Assembly: GCA_963525745.1 (NCBI GenBank) | Contig: CAURMH010000005.1 | Span: forward strand, 1 to 45,250 | DNA length: 45,250 nt | DNA from: CAURMH01 sp963525745 | GTDB lineage: Bacteria; Pseudomonadota; Gammaproteobacteria; Enterobacterales; Pasteurellaceae | Reading direction: 5' to 3' | In this document: positions 23,607 to 32,386 of the stretch, piece by piece | Position numbering within the stretch: the stretch's first letter is position 1 | Layout of the letters: every line of letters starts with the position of its first letter | Program-made: the position numbers and the translations under genes | The notes under the pieces: model-generated | The model's input: the letters and a program-made list of their open reading frames with translations, nothing else | What the model was told of the DNA's origin: nothing | The model's database searches: none

Positions 23607-24974
23607 TTATGCCGACAGGGTACGAATTAAATTCGCCCAATCTTCTTGAATGCTATTATCTTGCTCACGAAATTTCGGTACTTCACGACAGGCGTTTAAT
23701 ACCGTTGTGTGATCGCGATCAAAGGCACGACCGATTTCCGGTAAACTGCGATTTGTTAATTCTTTAGCCAATGCCATGGCGATTTGGCGCGGACGGGTAA
23801 CGGATCTGACGCGGCTTTTAGATTTGAGATCGGATACTTTAATGCGATAATATTCCGCGACAACTTTTTGGATATTTTCAATAGTGACTAAACGATCCTG
23901 TAACGCCAAAATATCCTTTAGCGTTTCGCGCACGAAATCAATATTAATTTCTCCGCCCTTAAATTCCTGCATGGCTTTGATTCGATTTAATGCACCTTCT
24001 AATTCTCGTACATTAGTGCGCAAACGTTGCCCGATAAAAAAAGCGACCTCTTCCGGGAGTCGCATGTTATGTTCTTCCGCTTTTTTGAGTAAAATCGCCA
24101 CACGGGTTTCGAGATCAGGCGGTTCAATTGCTGTGGTCAATCCCCAACCGAAACGGGATTTTAAGCGTTCTTCTATTTTATTAATTTCTTTAGGATAACG
24201 ATCGGAGGTTAAAATGATTTGCCGACCGGTTTCAAATAAACTGTTAAAAATATGAAAAAATTCCTCTTGAGTTTTTTCTTTTTCGGCAAAAAATTGAATA
24301 TCATCCACCAACAAAGCATCCAACGAGCGGTAAAATTTTTTAAATTGATCCATTTTATTATCCCGCATCGCTTTAACCATATGCTGCATAAAGTTATTCG
24401 CGTGAATATATAACACTCTTGCTTGCGGATTATTTTTTAAGATGCCATTGCCGATCGCGTGCAATAAATGGGTTTTGCCAAGGCCGGTACCGCCGTAGAG
24501 AAAAAACGGATTAGCAGTTGGTTCCCCGGGCGCTTGTGCTAATTTTTGCCCGACGGCACGCGCTAATTGGTTTGATTTCCCTTCAACGAAATTTTCAAAA
24601 AGATGTTTTGGATTGAGGTGCGATTCAAATTTAGCGGCAGATCCTTGTTTAAAATCGACCGCACTTTGTGCGGAATTTGTTGCGTTTGAATCGTTCTGTA
24701 TCGTCGTCGCCTCATTGGTTTCAGGTTTCAGGCCTTCACGTAATTTGATTTCTAAATCCCGATGACCGCTTAATTGTTGGCAAAGCGACCTTATTTGTTC
24801 AAGATAATGACGTTCAACCCAGCTTTTAACAAACATGTTTGACGCATAGAGGACGAGAAGGCGGTCGGATTCCATATCGGCCTGTAACGGTCGAAGCCAA
24901 GTGCTTAAATCGGTTGGAGAAATTTGATCTTGCAATTGGAGTAGGCAGTTTTGCCAAAGCGATGATGGGTTCAC
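23607..24974 (-). CDS. dnaA: Chromosomal replication initiator DnaA
   Basis: Binds DnaA boxes at oriC and opens the origin. The 455-residue protein has the N-terminal DnaB-interaction domain I (1-80), a variable linker (about 85-120, which carries an uptake word coding for Q-S-A-V-D), the AAA+ domain with Walker A GGTGLGKT (161-168) and Walker B ALLVDDIQF, and the C-terminal DNA-binding domain with the DnaA signature around IGRAFDRDHTTVLNACR. It begins with GTG at 24974 after AAGGATAACCGCC. It diverges from rpmH. Confidence 0.98.
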   Translation of the reverse strand: MNPSSLWQNCLLQLQDQISPTDLSTWLRPLQADMESDRLLVLYASNMFVKSWVERHYLEQIRSLCQQLSGHRDLEIKLREGLKPETNEATTIQNDSNATNSAQSAVDFKQGSAAKFESHLNPKHLFENFVEGKSNQLARAVGQKLAQAPGEPTANPFFLYGGTGLGKTHLLHAIGNGILKNNPQARVLYIHANNFMQHMVKAMRDNKMDQFKKFYRSLDALLVDDIQFFAEKEKTQEEFFHIFNSLFETGRQIILTSDRYPKEINKIEERLKSRFGWGLTTAIEPPDLETRVAILLKKAEEHNMRLPEEVAFFIGQRLRTNVRELEGALNRIKAMQEFKGGEINIDFVRETLKDILALQDRLVTIENIQKVVAEYYRIKVSDLKSKSRVRSVTRPRQIAMALAKELTNRSLPEIGRAFDRDHTTVLNACREVPKFREQDNSIQEDWANLIRTLSA

Positions 24975-25292
24975 GGCGGTTATCCTTATCGTACAAAAGT
25001 GGTATGTCGTGAGTCATTTACTACGGTAAAATGACTACAAAAAATCGGGTGCTGATTTTATAATAAAAGCGTATTAGTTTGAATCGAAATCGTAAATTAA
25101 AGCCACTTGAGATTTGGAATAAAATCCGTATAATCGGCAGCGTTTTGTAGAGGCGGGCGGATTATTTCCGATAATTTCCCTTTTCTTATTTGACGTCGGC
25201 GTTATTTATGATTAAAATTGCGTCCTATTTTTGTAACATTACCTGTTTGGAATTTAGTCTAAACGGTTTTTATTTAGTGTTTAGGTAAAACA
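24975..25292. other. dnaA-rpmH divergent control region
   Basis: A 318-base AT-rich gap between the divergent dnaA and rpmH genes. I see the rpmH promoter (25107-25134) and an AT-rich stretch TTTATTATAAAA on the minus strand (about 25055-25070) that may hold the dnaA -10. I find no good match to the DnaA box TTATNCACA, so there is no evidence here for the replication origin. Confidence 0.6.
25107..25134 (+). promoter_or_regulatory. Promoter of the rpmH-rnpA-yidD-yidC operon
   Basis: TTGAGA (25107-25112), a 16-base spacer and a perfect TATAAT (25129-25134). The expected start near 25141 leaves a leader of about 150 bases before rpmH. Confidence 0.75.
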
Positions 25293-25427
25293 ATGAAACG
25301 TACATTTCAACCTTCTGTCTTAAAACGTAGCCGCACTCATGGCTTCCGTGCTCGTATGGCAACTAAAAACGGCCGCCAAGTATTAGCTCGTCGCCGTGCT
25401 AAAGGCCGTAAAAGTTTATCTGCATAA
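25293..25427 (+). CDS. rpmH: 50S ribosomal protein L34
   Basis: A 44-residue basic protein of the large ribosomal subunit, [20 protein letters not shown] in front and [18 protein letters not shown] at the end, the standard L34 sequence. TTAGGTAAAACA precedes the ATG. It is the first gene of the widely conserved rpmH-rnpA-yidD-yidC cluster. Confidence 0.98.
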
Positions 25428-25440
25428 TCCTATTGCCTAG

Positions 25441-25800
25441 GTGGTTAAGTTAAACTTTTCCAGGGAGTTACGTTTAGTAACTCCCGCTCAATTTAAATAT
25501 GTGTTTGAACATCCCTTTCGCGCCGGTACGCCGGAAATTACTCTCCTTGCCCGTAAAAATAATCTTGACCATCCCCGTTTAGGTTTAGCCGTGCCTAAAA
25601 AATATTTGAAAAGAGCGCATGAGCGTAATCGTATTAAACGACTTACTCGTGAAAGTTTTCGTTTACTTCAGCATAATCTCCCTCATTGTGATTTCGTATT
25701 GCTTGTTAAAAACGGAATTAATCGTTTAGATAACCGCACTTTTAATCAAAATTTACACAAATTATGGCAAAGGCATATTCGTTTGGCACAAAAATCTTAA
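25441..25800 (+). CDS. rnpA: Ribonuclease P protein component
   Basis: Protein subunit that assists the catalytic RNA of RNase P in maturing tRNA 5' ends. The 119-residue product carries the RNR signature in KRAHERNRIKRLTRESFR (about 58-75), FEHPFRAGTPEITLLAR and HPRLGLAVPKK. It starts with GTG at 25441, 13 bases after rpmH. Its 3' end overlaps yidD by 37 bases. An uptake word at 25733 codes for N-R-T-F. Confidence 0.97.
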   Translation: MVKLNFSRELRLVTPAQFKYVFEHPFRAGTPEITLLARKNNLDHPRLGLAVPKKYLKRAHERNRIKRLTRESFRLLQHNLPHCDFVLLVKNGINRLDNRTFNQNLHKLWQRHIRLAQKS

Positions 25801-26039
25801 TTGGGATTCTTCGCGTATATCAGATAATTATTAGTCCGTTGCTCGGGCCTCGTTGTCGATTTGTACCTACTTGTTCCTGCTATGGTATTGAAGCCTTAAA
25901 AAATCATGGATTATTAAAAGGAGGTTGGCTTACATTGAAACGTGTATTAAAATGTCACCCCTTAAACGAGGGCGGATTCGATCCGGTTCCGCCGAAGATT
26001 GATAACAAAAACGAGAAAAATAATGGACTCAAAACGTAG
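25764..26039 (+). CDS. yidD: Membrane protein insertion efficiency factor YidD
   Basis: A 91-residue membrane-associated protein that aids YidC-dependent insertion. It has an N-terminal amphipathic region (KILIGILRVYQIIISPLLGP), then the conserved cysteine block C-R-F-V-P-T-C-S-C-Y, HGLLKGGWLTLKRVLKCHP and GGFDPVP. The family usually has C-S-H-Y at the position read here as C-S-C-Y. It begins within the end of rnpA (37-base overlap) and ends 17 bases inside yidC. Confidence 0.95.
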   Translation: MAKAYSFGTKILIGILRVYQIIISPLLGPRCRFVPTCSCYGIEALKNHGLLKGGWLTLKRVLKCHPLNEGGFDPVPPKIDNKNEKNNGLKT

Positions 26040-27657
26040 TTTATTGGTGCTTGCACTATTTTTTATTTCTTTCCTGGTTTACCAACAATGGCAATTAGAT
26101 AAGAATCCGCCACAACCCGTTACGTCACAAACGGCGCTAGTTTCGGAGAATTTGACCGGTGATGTGCCTGCTTCCAGAGCGTCAACTGTGGAAGCCGTCG
26201 CGGGTGAACAAGCCAATAAAGGCCGTATAATTACACTTGAGAATGACGTATTTCGTTTAAAAGTCACCACATTGGGCGGCGATGTGATCAGTTCACAATT
26301 GTTAAAATATGATGCGGAACTTGATTCCACAACGCCTTTTGAACTATTGCAAAACAGCCGCGGGCATATTTATATCGCTCAAAGCGGGTTGATTGGTAAA
26401 AACGGCATAGACACTAAAGCCGGACGTGCAGAATATCAGGTGGATGGTGATAATTTTAAATTAGCCGATGGACAAGAGCAGCTCGTCGTACCGTTTGTTT
26501 TCGTAAAAGATGGCGTGACATACCGTAAAATTTTCGTGTTAAAACGCGGTAGCTATGACATGGCCGTGAATTATGAAATTATTAACAAAAGCGCCGAGAC
26601 TATTGAGGTTGAGCCTTACGCGCAATTAAAACACACTTTGGTTGATAGCAACGGTAATATCGCTATGCCGACTTATACCGGCGGAGCTTATTCTTCATCC
26701 GAAACAAATTATAAAAAATATAGCTTTGATGAAATGAAAGATAAAAACCTTTCTATTGACACTAAAGCGGGTTGGGTTGCGGTTTTGCAACACTATTTTG
26801 TTTCGGCTTGGATTCCTAATCAGGATGCCAATAATCAACTTTACACTATCACAGATAGACAAAATAATGTCGCTTCAATCGGTTATCGCGGTCCATTAAT
26901 TTCTGTGCCCGCGGGGGCTTCCGAAACGATTACCGCTTCTTTATGGACCGGGCCAAAGCTTCAAAATCAAATGGCCGAAGTGGCTGAGCATTTGGATTTG
27001 ACGGTTGATTACGGATGGGCTTGGTTTATAGCTAAACCGCTGTTTTGGTTGCTTACCTTTATTCAGGGAATCGTGTCTAACTGGGGGGTAGCGATTATTT
27101 GTGTAACGATTGTTGTTAAAGCAATTTTATATCCGCTAACCAAGGCGCAATACACTTCAATGGCTAAAATGCGTATGTTGCAGCCTAAGATGCAGGAAAT
27201 GCGTGAACGTTTCGGTGACGATCGTCAACGTATGAGTCAAGAGATGATGAAACTTTACAAAGAAGAAAAAGTTAATCCTCTTGGCGGCTGTTTACCGATT
27301 GTTTTGCAAATGCCGATTTTTATCGCATTATATTGGATGTTTATGGAAGCGGTGGAGCTTCGTCATGCGCCGTTTTTCGGCTGGATACAAGATTTGTCTG
27401 CACAAGATCCTTATTATATCCTTCCGATTTTAATGGGGGCATCGATGTTCTTACTGCAAAAGATGTCTCCGACGCCAGTGGCGGATCCGATGCAGCAAAA
27501 AGTGATGAATTTTATGCCGTTAATTTTCATGTTCTTTTTCCTCTGGTTCCCGGCAGGTTTAGTGTTGTACTGGCTCGTTTCTAACTTAATTACCATCGTG
27601 CAACAACAAATTATTTACCGAGGATTGGAAAAGAAAGGGCTACATTCCCGAAAATAA
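26023..27657 (+). CDS. yidC: Membrane protein insertase YidC
   Basis: Inserts and folds inner membrane proteins, alone or with SecYEG. The 544-residue protein has an N-terminal anchor (SLLVLALFFISFLVYQQW), a large periplasmic domain to about residue 330, then the conserved five-helix insertase part: WFIAKPLFWLLTFIQGIVSNWG, VKAILYPLTKAQYTSMAKM, LGGCLPIVLQMPIFIALYWM and the last helices near FMPLIFMFFFLWFPAGLVLYW. I use ATG 26023 (MDSKRSLL), the family start; a longer frame from 25999 would lie inside yidD. A hairpin terminator follows. Confidence 0.97.
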   Translation: MDSKRSLLVLALFFISFLVYQQWQLDKNPPQPVTSQTALVSENLTGDVPASRASTVEAVAGEQANKGRIITLENDVFRLKVTTLGGDVISSQLLKYDAELDSTTPFELLQNSRGHIYIAQSGLIGKNGIDTKAGRAEYQVDGDNFKLADGQEQLVVPFVFVKDGVTYRKIFVLKRGSYDMAVNYEIINKSAETIEVEPYAQLKHTLVDSNGNIAMPTYTGGAYSSSETNYKKYSFDEMKDKNLSIDTKAGWVAVLQHYFVSAWIPNQDANNQLYTITDRQNNVASIGYRGPLISVPAGASETITASLWTGPKLQNQMAEVAEHLDLTVDYGWAWFIAKPLFWLLTFIQGIVSNWGVAIICVTIVVKAILYPLTKAQYTSMAKMRMLQPKMQEMRERFGDDRQRMSQEMMKLYKEEKVNPLGGCLPIVLQMPIFIALYWMFMEAVELRHAPFFGWIQDLSAQDPYYILPILMGASMFLLQKMSPTPVADPMQQKVMNFMPLIFMFFFLWFPAGLVLYWLVSNLITIVQQQIIYRGLEKKGLHSRK

Positions 27658-27663
27658 TCACTT

Positions 27664-27687
27664 AAGGCATCGGATGATGCCTTTTCT
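27664..27687 (+). terminator. Terminator after yidC
   Basis: AGGCATC (27665-27671), loop GGAT, GATGCCT (27676-27682), then TTTCTTT, seven bases after the yidC stop. The stem is the same AGGCATC/GATGCCT as in the aqpZ terminator. Confidence 0.85.
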
Positions 27688-27733
27688 TTGTATTATCGCA
27701 TTTATAAAGTGCGGTCAATTTTTTTAGAGTTTT

Positions 27734-29092
27734 ATGAACGATACGATTGTTGCTCAAGCGACCGCGCCGGGGCGTGGAGGGATTGGTATTTTACGCATAT
27801 CCGGGCCCAAGGCCGTCGATATTGCCAAAGTGATTTTAGGTAAATGTCCGGAACCAAGGACAGCCGATTATCTTCCTTTCAAAGATGAAGATAATTCGGT
27901 GCTTGATCAGGGAATCGCGCTTTATTTCAAAGCGCCTAATTCTTTTACGGGCGAGGATGTGCTGGAATTACAAGGGCATGGCGGTCAAGTGGTATTGGAC
28001 TTATTGTTAAAGCGGATCTTACGAATTCAGGGGATTCGTCTGGCACGTCCGGGAGAGTTTTCCGAACGGGCCTTTCTTAATAATAAATTGGATTTGGCAC
28101 AAGCGGAAGCCATTGCTGATTTAATTGATGCCAGTTCAGAACAAGCGGCGCGTTCGGCATTAAAATCGCTGCAAGGAGAATTTTCCAAAAAAATTAATCT
28201 CCTGGTGGAGGCGGTTATTTATCTTCGCACTTATGTTGAAGCCGCAATTGATTTTTCCAATGAAGAAATTGATTTTTTAGCAGAGGGGAAAATTGAGTTT
28301 CATTTACGCGATATTATTGCGCAATTAGACTCGGTTCGCCGACAAGCAAAACAAGGCTCGATTTTACGCGAAGGTATGAAGGTGGTGATCGCCGGGCGTC
28401 CCAATGCCGGAAAATCAAGCTTGCTCAATGTGTTAGCGGGGAGGGAAGCGGCTATTGTAACCGACATTGCCGGTACTACGCGTGATGTTTTGCGTGAACA
28501 CATTCATATTGACGGTATGCCGCTTCATATCATTGATACGGCAGGGCTGCGCGAGGCAACCGATGAAGTCGAAAAAATTGGTATTTCACGCGCCTGGGCT
28601 GAGATTGAGCAGGCTGATCGTATCATTTTGATGCTGGATGGCAGTGATCCTAAGAACCAAGACCCGGTGAAAGTGCGGTCAGAATTTTTAACGAAATTAC
28701 CTTCCAATATTCCGGTGACGATTGTTTATAATAAAATTGACTTAATCGGCTCCGAACCTATGCTACGACAGGAAAATGACCTCACGATTATTCATCTTTC
28801 CGCGCATACTCATGAAGGTATTGATCTCCTCCGTGAACACTTAAAACAAGTTATGGGATTTCAGTCGAACATGGAAGGGGGATTTCTTGCACGTCGTCGC
28901 CATTTGGAAGCGTTGGAGCGCGCTGCACAGCATTTGCAGAAAGGCTTGGTTCAGCTGATTGATTTTCAAGCGGGCGAGCTGGTAGCGGAGGAATTACGTC
29001 TGGCGCAAAATAATCTTAGTGAAATTACAGGAGAATTTACCTCGGATGATTTACTTGGGCGCATTTTTACCGCTTTCTGCATTGGTAAATAA
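27734..29092 (+). CDS. mnmE: tRNA uridine-5-carboxymethylaminomethyl modification GTPase MnmE
   Basis: Works with MnmG to modify U34 of tRNAs that read split codon boxes. The 452-residue protein has the N-terminal folate-binding domain (APGRGGIGILRISGP, LARPGEFSERAFLNNKLDL), the embedded GTPase with GRPNAGKSS (221-229), DIAGTTRD, DTAGLRE and NKID, and the C-terminal FCIGK with the conserved Cys449. It follows yidC as in many bacteria, with an uptake word between. A second uptake word (28671-28679) lies inside, coding for K-V-R. mntP follows after 33 bases. Confidence 0.97.
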   Translation: MNDTIVAQATAPGRGGIGILRISGPKAVDIAKVILGKCPEPRTADYLPFKDEDNSVLDQGIALYFKAPNSFTGEDVLELQGHGGQVVLDLLLKRILRIQGIRLARPGEFSERAFLNNKLDLAQAEAIADLIDASSEQAARSALKSLQGEFSKKINLLVEAVIYLRTYVEAAIDFSNEEIDFLAEGKIEFHLRDIIAQLDSVRRQAKQGSILREGMKVVIAGRPNAGKSSLLNVLAGREAAIVTDIAGTTRDVLREHIHIDGMPLHIIDTAGLREATDEVEKIGISRAWAEIEQADRIILMLDGSDPKNQDPVKVRSEFLTKLPSNIPVTIVYNKIDLIGSEPMLRQENDLTIIHLSAHTHEGIDLLREHLKQVMGFQSNMEGGFLARRRHLEALERAAQHLQKGLVQLIDFQAGELVAEELRLAQNNLSEITGEFTSDDLLGRIFTAFCIGK

Positions 29093-29125
29093 ACCCTGCT
29101 TTTTGTTGATTGATTTGGTTATTTT

Positions 29126-29686
29126 ATGACGTTTTACACATTATCGATGATTGCCGTAGGGCTTTCCATGGATGCCTTTGCCGTTGCGATTTCAAGGGGC
29201 TTAGCGATGCGCTCTTTTTATATTCGACAGGCACTTATGCTGGCAGCCTGCTTTGGCATGTTTCAAGCCTTAATGGCATTGATTGGCTTTATGCTCGGTT
29301 TACAGTTTAGCGAAATGATTAAAGAATGGGATCATTGGGTTGCTTTTACCTTATTGGTTATCATCGGGTGTAATATGATCAAAGAAAGCCGACAACAAAC
29401 GGATTCGCCGATTCCATGTTTAACATTGAAGTGCCTATTGACTTTAGGCATTGCGACCAGTGTAGACGCGCTTGCCGTGGGCGTGTCTTTTGCTTTTTTA
29501 GACGTTGAGATTTTATCCGCCGCCGGTATTATCGGCTTGACGGCCTTTTTGCTTTCTATTGTGGGGGTAAAGAGCGGTCATTTTTTGGGAAGAAAATTTA
29601 AAAGCCGGGCGGAGCTGTTTGGCGGCGTCGTGTTAATTTTGATTGCGTTTAATGTGTTATATGAGCATGGTGTTTTTGCATTTTAG
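29126..29686 (+). CDS. mntP: Manganese efflux pump MntP (YebN, DUF204)
   Basis: A 186-residue protein with six predicted membrane helices. The two related halves each begin with a D-A-x-A-V motif: AVGLSMDAFAVAISRGL near 10-26 and GIATSVDALAVGVSFAFL near 108-125. These are the MntP signature. In E. coli it exports manganese and is controlled by MntR and a manganese riboswitch. Here only 33 bases separate it from mnmE, leaving no room for that leader, so expression is probably by read-through from upstream. The substrate is inferred from the family. Confidence 0.9.
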   Translation: MTFYTLSMIAVGLSMDAFAVAISRGLAMRSFYIRQALMLAACFGMFQALMALIGFMLGLQFSEMIKEWDHWVAFTLLVIIGCNMIKESRQQTDSPIPCLTLKCLLTLGIATSVDALAVGVSFAFLDVEILSAAGIIGLTAFLLSIVGVKSGHFLGRKFKSRAELFGGVVLILIAFNVLYEHGVFAF

Positions 29687-29709
29687 GTGCTAAAACGACA
29701 GGCTTCCTG

Positions 29710-29715
29710 TATAAT
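29710..29715 (+). promoter_or_regulatory. Candidate -10 element for ppiD
   Basis: A perfect TATAAT 34 bases before the ppiD start, in the short gap after mntP. The hexamer 17 bases upstream is a poor -35 match. Confidence 0.45.
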
Positions 29716-29748
29716 CGCGAGAATTTTGTCTTTTTAAAGGGTGGATTT

Positions 29749-31608
29749 ATGTTAATTGAAAAAATGCATAATGCGGCTAATAGCGGCGTTGTGAAGTTTA
29801 TTTTAGGTTTGATTACCGTTTCTTTTCTTGTTGGGGGGATGTCCGGTTCTTTGTTTTCTTCAAATGATAACTTCGCAGCCAAAGTAAACGGCGAAGTTAT
29901 ATCTCAACAAGCCTTTAACACACAATATAATCGTGAATCGGAGCGCCTGTCGTTAGAAGGCGGCGTCGAATTTTTCACTAAAATGGAGTCGCCCGAGTTT
30001 GTTGCACAATTGCGTCAAGATTTAGTGAATCGCTTAATTGATCAGGAACTATTAAGACAATACACGCAGGAATTAAAATTAAACGTTACGGATGACATGA
30101 TTAAACGTGCCATTATTATGGAACCGGGTTTTCAAACCGACGGTAAGTTTGACAATACACGTTATCAACAGTTTTTAAAACAAAGCGGGTTAACGGCGAA
30201 TGCTTATGCCGATATTTTGCGTGAAACCCTCACTTTAAATCAAATGCAACAAGGATTAACCAATAGTGAATTCGTTGTGCCGAGTGAGGTAAATTCAGCA
30301 GCAGCGCTATTGTTACAGCAACGTAAAGCACGTATTCTTCCCCTTTCTTTGCACGATGAAATGACAAAGCAAACCGTGTCTGCGGATGAAATGAAAGCAT
30401 TTTATGACGCGAATACCAAAATGTTCACCCAACCTGAACAGGTTAAAGTTCAATATATTAGTTTGACCGGTGCTAATGTGGAAAAAAGCATGAATGTCAC
30501 TGAGGCTGAGATAGACCGATATTATCAAGACAATAAAGCGCAATTTATGACGCAGCATTTAGCGCATATTCAATTAGCTTCTCAACAGGAGGCAGAGGCG
30601 GTTTATCAAGAATTACAAAACGGCGCTAATTTTGCAGAACTTGCTAAGTCTCATTCGACGGATAAAATTTCCGGCGTCAAGGGGGGGGATCTCGGCTGGG
30701 CGACTAGCGGACAATTTCCAACGCCTTTTGAAGATACTGCCGCCAAGCTCAATGTCGGAGAATATAGCCGCCCTGTCAATATTGATGGAAATTATCATAT
30801 TATTTTCCTTGCCGAGCGTCAGGAACAGCCGCTTGCAGAAGTTAGAAACCAAATCGAGCAGTTGGTGCGCCGTAGCCAACTTGAAAGTCGCTATTATGCA
30901 CTGGAAAAAGAAATGCGCGAGAAAGCCTTTGAAGAATCGAAATCACTTAGCGCTGCGGCTCAAGTTGCAGGTTTAACAGTTGCCGAAACCGGTTATTTTT
31001 CGCGTAATGATGTGCCGGCTGAATTAAATTATCCGAATGTTATTTCGGCTTTATTTGACTCGGATATTTCAAACGGCGGCGTGAATTCCGAACCGATTAA
31101 TGTTGATGAGCTACATGCTGTAGTAGTACGCGTGCTTGATCATAAAGCCGAAGGCGTGCGTAGTTTTGACGAATCAAAGGCGAACATTGAAACGCGATTA
31201 AAACGCCAAAAAGCACAGGCAGTATTAACGGAAAGCGCCGAAGAATTGGTTAAACGGTTAAATACTCAACCAACGAACGTTGCCGAACGGAATCAATTTG
31301 GTGCAGAACAAATTTTTTCATTGAATTCAAATCAAGATCCGGTTTTAACCGAAGCGGTATTTGCAATGAAGCGTCCTGCGGGGAATCCGATTTATGGCGC
31401 GGCACAAGACAGTCAAGGAAATATCGTGGTTATCGAATTGTTAGAGGTGCAGGACGGTAATTTAAGCGAATCTCAAACCGCCCAATTTTCTTCGCAGCTC
31501 TTACAAGCGCAGCAATTGGCTTTGCAAGGCTTGCTAATCAACGCATTGCGTGAAAAAGCACAAATTGAAATTAATGAACCGTTCATCAATCAAAATGAGG
31601 AGCGATAG
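29749..31608 (+). CDS. ppiD: Periplasmic folding chaperone PpiD (SurA/parvulin type)
   Basis: Inner membrane-anchored chaperone near the SecYEG exit that handles newly exported proteins. The 619-residue protein has a short cytoplasmic start (MLIEKMHNAANSGVVK), one membrane helix at about 16-36 and a SurA-like N domain with FAAKVNGEVISQQAFN. A parvulin domain at about 260-355 includes HIQLASQQEAEAVYQEL and GGDLGWATSGQFPTPFED, followed by a long C-terminal helical region. The parvulin codons include a run of eight G at 30681-30688. It is followed by a hairpin terminator. Confidence 0.95.
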   Translation: MLIEKMHNAANSGVVKFILGLITVSFLVGGMSGSLFSSNDNFAAKVNGEVISQQAFNTQYNRESERLSLEGGVEFFTKMESPEFVAQLRQDLVNRLIDQELLRQYTQELKLNVTDDMIKRAIIMEPGFQTDGKFDNTRYQQFLKQSGLTANAYADILRETLTLNQMQQGLTNSEFVVPSEVNSAAALLLQQRKARILPLSLHDEMTKQTVSADEMKAFYDANTKMFTQPEQVKVQYISLTGANVEKSMNVTEAEIDRYYQDNKAQFMTQHLAHIQLASQQEAEAVYQELQNGANFAELAKSHSTDKISGVKGGDLGWATSGQFPTPFEDTAAKLNVGEYSRPVNIDGNYHIIFLAERQEQPLAEVRNQIEQLVRRSQLESRYYALEKEMREKAFEESKSLSAAAQVAGLTVAETGYFSRNDVPAELNYPNVISALFDSDISNGGVNSEPINVDELHAVVVRVLDHKAEGVRSFDESKANIETRLKRQKAQAVLTESAEELVKRLNTQPTNVAERNQFGAEQIFSLNSNQDPVLTEAVFAMKRPAGNPIYGAAQDSQGNIVVIELLEVQDGNLSESQTAQFSSQLLQAQQLALQGLLINALREKAQIEINEPFINQNEER

Positions 31609-31617
31609 TTTCAAATT

Positions 31618-31640
31618 AAAGCCTGGGGTTCCCGGGCTTT
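31618..31640 (+). terminator. Hairpin after ppiD
   Basis: AAAGCCTGGG (31618-31627), loop GTT, CCCGGGCTTT (31631-31640): a 10-bp stem with one G-T pair. The following AAATTTCCCAATTTTT is only partly T-rich. It lies 10 bases after the ppiD stop. Confidence 0.65.
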
Positions 31641-31682
31641 AAATTTCCCAATTTTTGACCGCACTTAGAAAGGAGAAAAACG

Positions 31683-32033
31683 ATGTCGGAAGAAACAATT
31701 TTCAGTAAAATTATTCGCAAAGAAATTCCCGCCGATATTATTTATCAAGACGAATCGGTCACCGCATTTCGTGATATTGCGCCTCAGGCAAAAACACATA
31801 TTTTACTGATTCCAAACAAACTCATCCCAACCGTCAACGACGTCACGGCAGAGGATGAAGCGGCTTTAGGGCGCTTATTTACCGTTGCGGCGAAACTGGC
31901 AAAACAAGAAGGTATTGCGGCAGAAGGCTATCGTTTAATTATTAATTGTAATAGACACGGCGGGCAGGAAGTCTTTCATTTGCATATGCATTTGGTTGGG
32001 GGCGAACCGCTTGGCAAAATGCTGGATAAGTAA
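31683..32033 (+). CDS. hinT: HIT family purine nucleoside phosphoramidase HinT
   Basis: A 116-residue HIT-fold hydrolase that cleaves adenosine phosphoramidates. The catalytic histidine triad is H-L-H-M-H at 99-103 (within VFHLHMHLVGG), and the opening EETIFSKIIRKEIPADIIYQ is typical of HinT. A strong AGGAG stands before the ATG. The stop TAA shares one base with the ATG of the next lipoprotein gene. An uptake word lies 17 bases upstream of the start. Confidence 0.96.
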   Translation: MSEETIFSKIIRKEIPADIIYQDESVTAFRDIAPQAKTHILLIPNKLIPTVNDVTAEDEAALGRLFTVAAKLAKQEGIAAEGYRLIINCNRHGGQEVFHLHMHLVGGEPLGKMLDK

Positions 32034-32383
32034 TGAAAAATATATTGGGTTTTGCTTTTACTTTGTTTTTGGCGGCTTGTTCCGCCACGACGCCGAATCT
32101 TATCGGGACACAGGCGCCGATTTTGAATATTGAGAAAAATCTGGCGACGATGATGACGGTGAATACGGAGGGAAATAGCGTTCAATTTACGAATCTGACG
32201 AATCAACCTCTTGTCATCACTTACCATCTCTTTTGGTACGACAAACAAGGCGTCACACAATTATATCATTGTCAACAAGAAAGCCTTTCCGAAAAAATGA
32301 TGTTGCATCCGCAAGAAAAAAAATCCGTGTTGCTGCCTCGTCCGACGCCGGAAAGTTTAATCTACCGAATTTATTTACAATAA
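32033..32383 (+). CDS. YcfL-like lipoprotein (DUF1425)
   Basis: A 116-residue lipoprotein with signal peptide and lipobox L-A-A-C (Cys16). The mature part QFTNLTNQPLVITYHLFWYDKQG, followed by LHPQEKKSVLLPRPTPESLIYRIYL, matches the beta-rich DUF1425 family, whose role is unknown. In E. coli ycfL also sits between hinT and nagZ-linked genes, and that order is kept here. It is coupled to hinT by a one-base overlap. Confidence 0.8.
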   Translation: MKNILGFAFTLFLAACSATTPNLIGTQAPILNIEKNLATMMTVNTEGNSVQFTNLTNQPLVITYHLFWYDKQGVTQLYHCQQESLSEKMMLHPQEKKSVLLPRPTPESLIYRIYLQ

Positions 32384-32386
32384 CTT

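Noticed and set aside
24975..25292. Replication origin next to dnaA
   Set aside because: No DnaA boxes are visible here. In gammaproteobacteria oriC often lies elsewhere, near mnmG/mioC.
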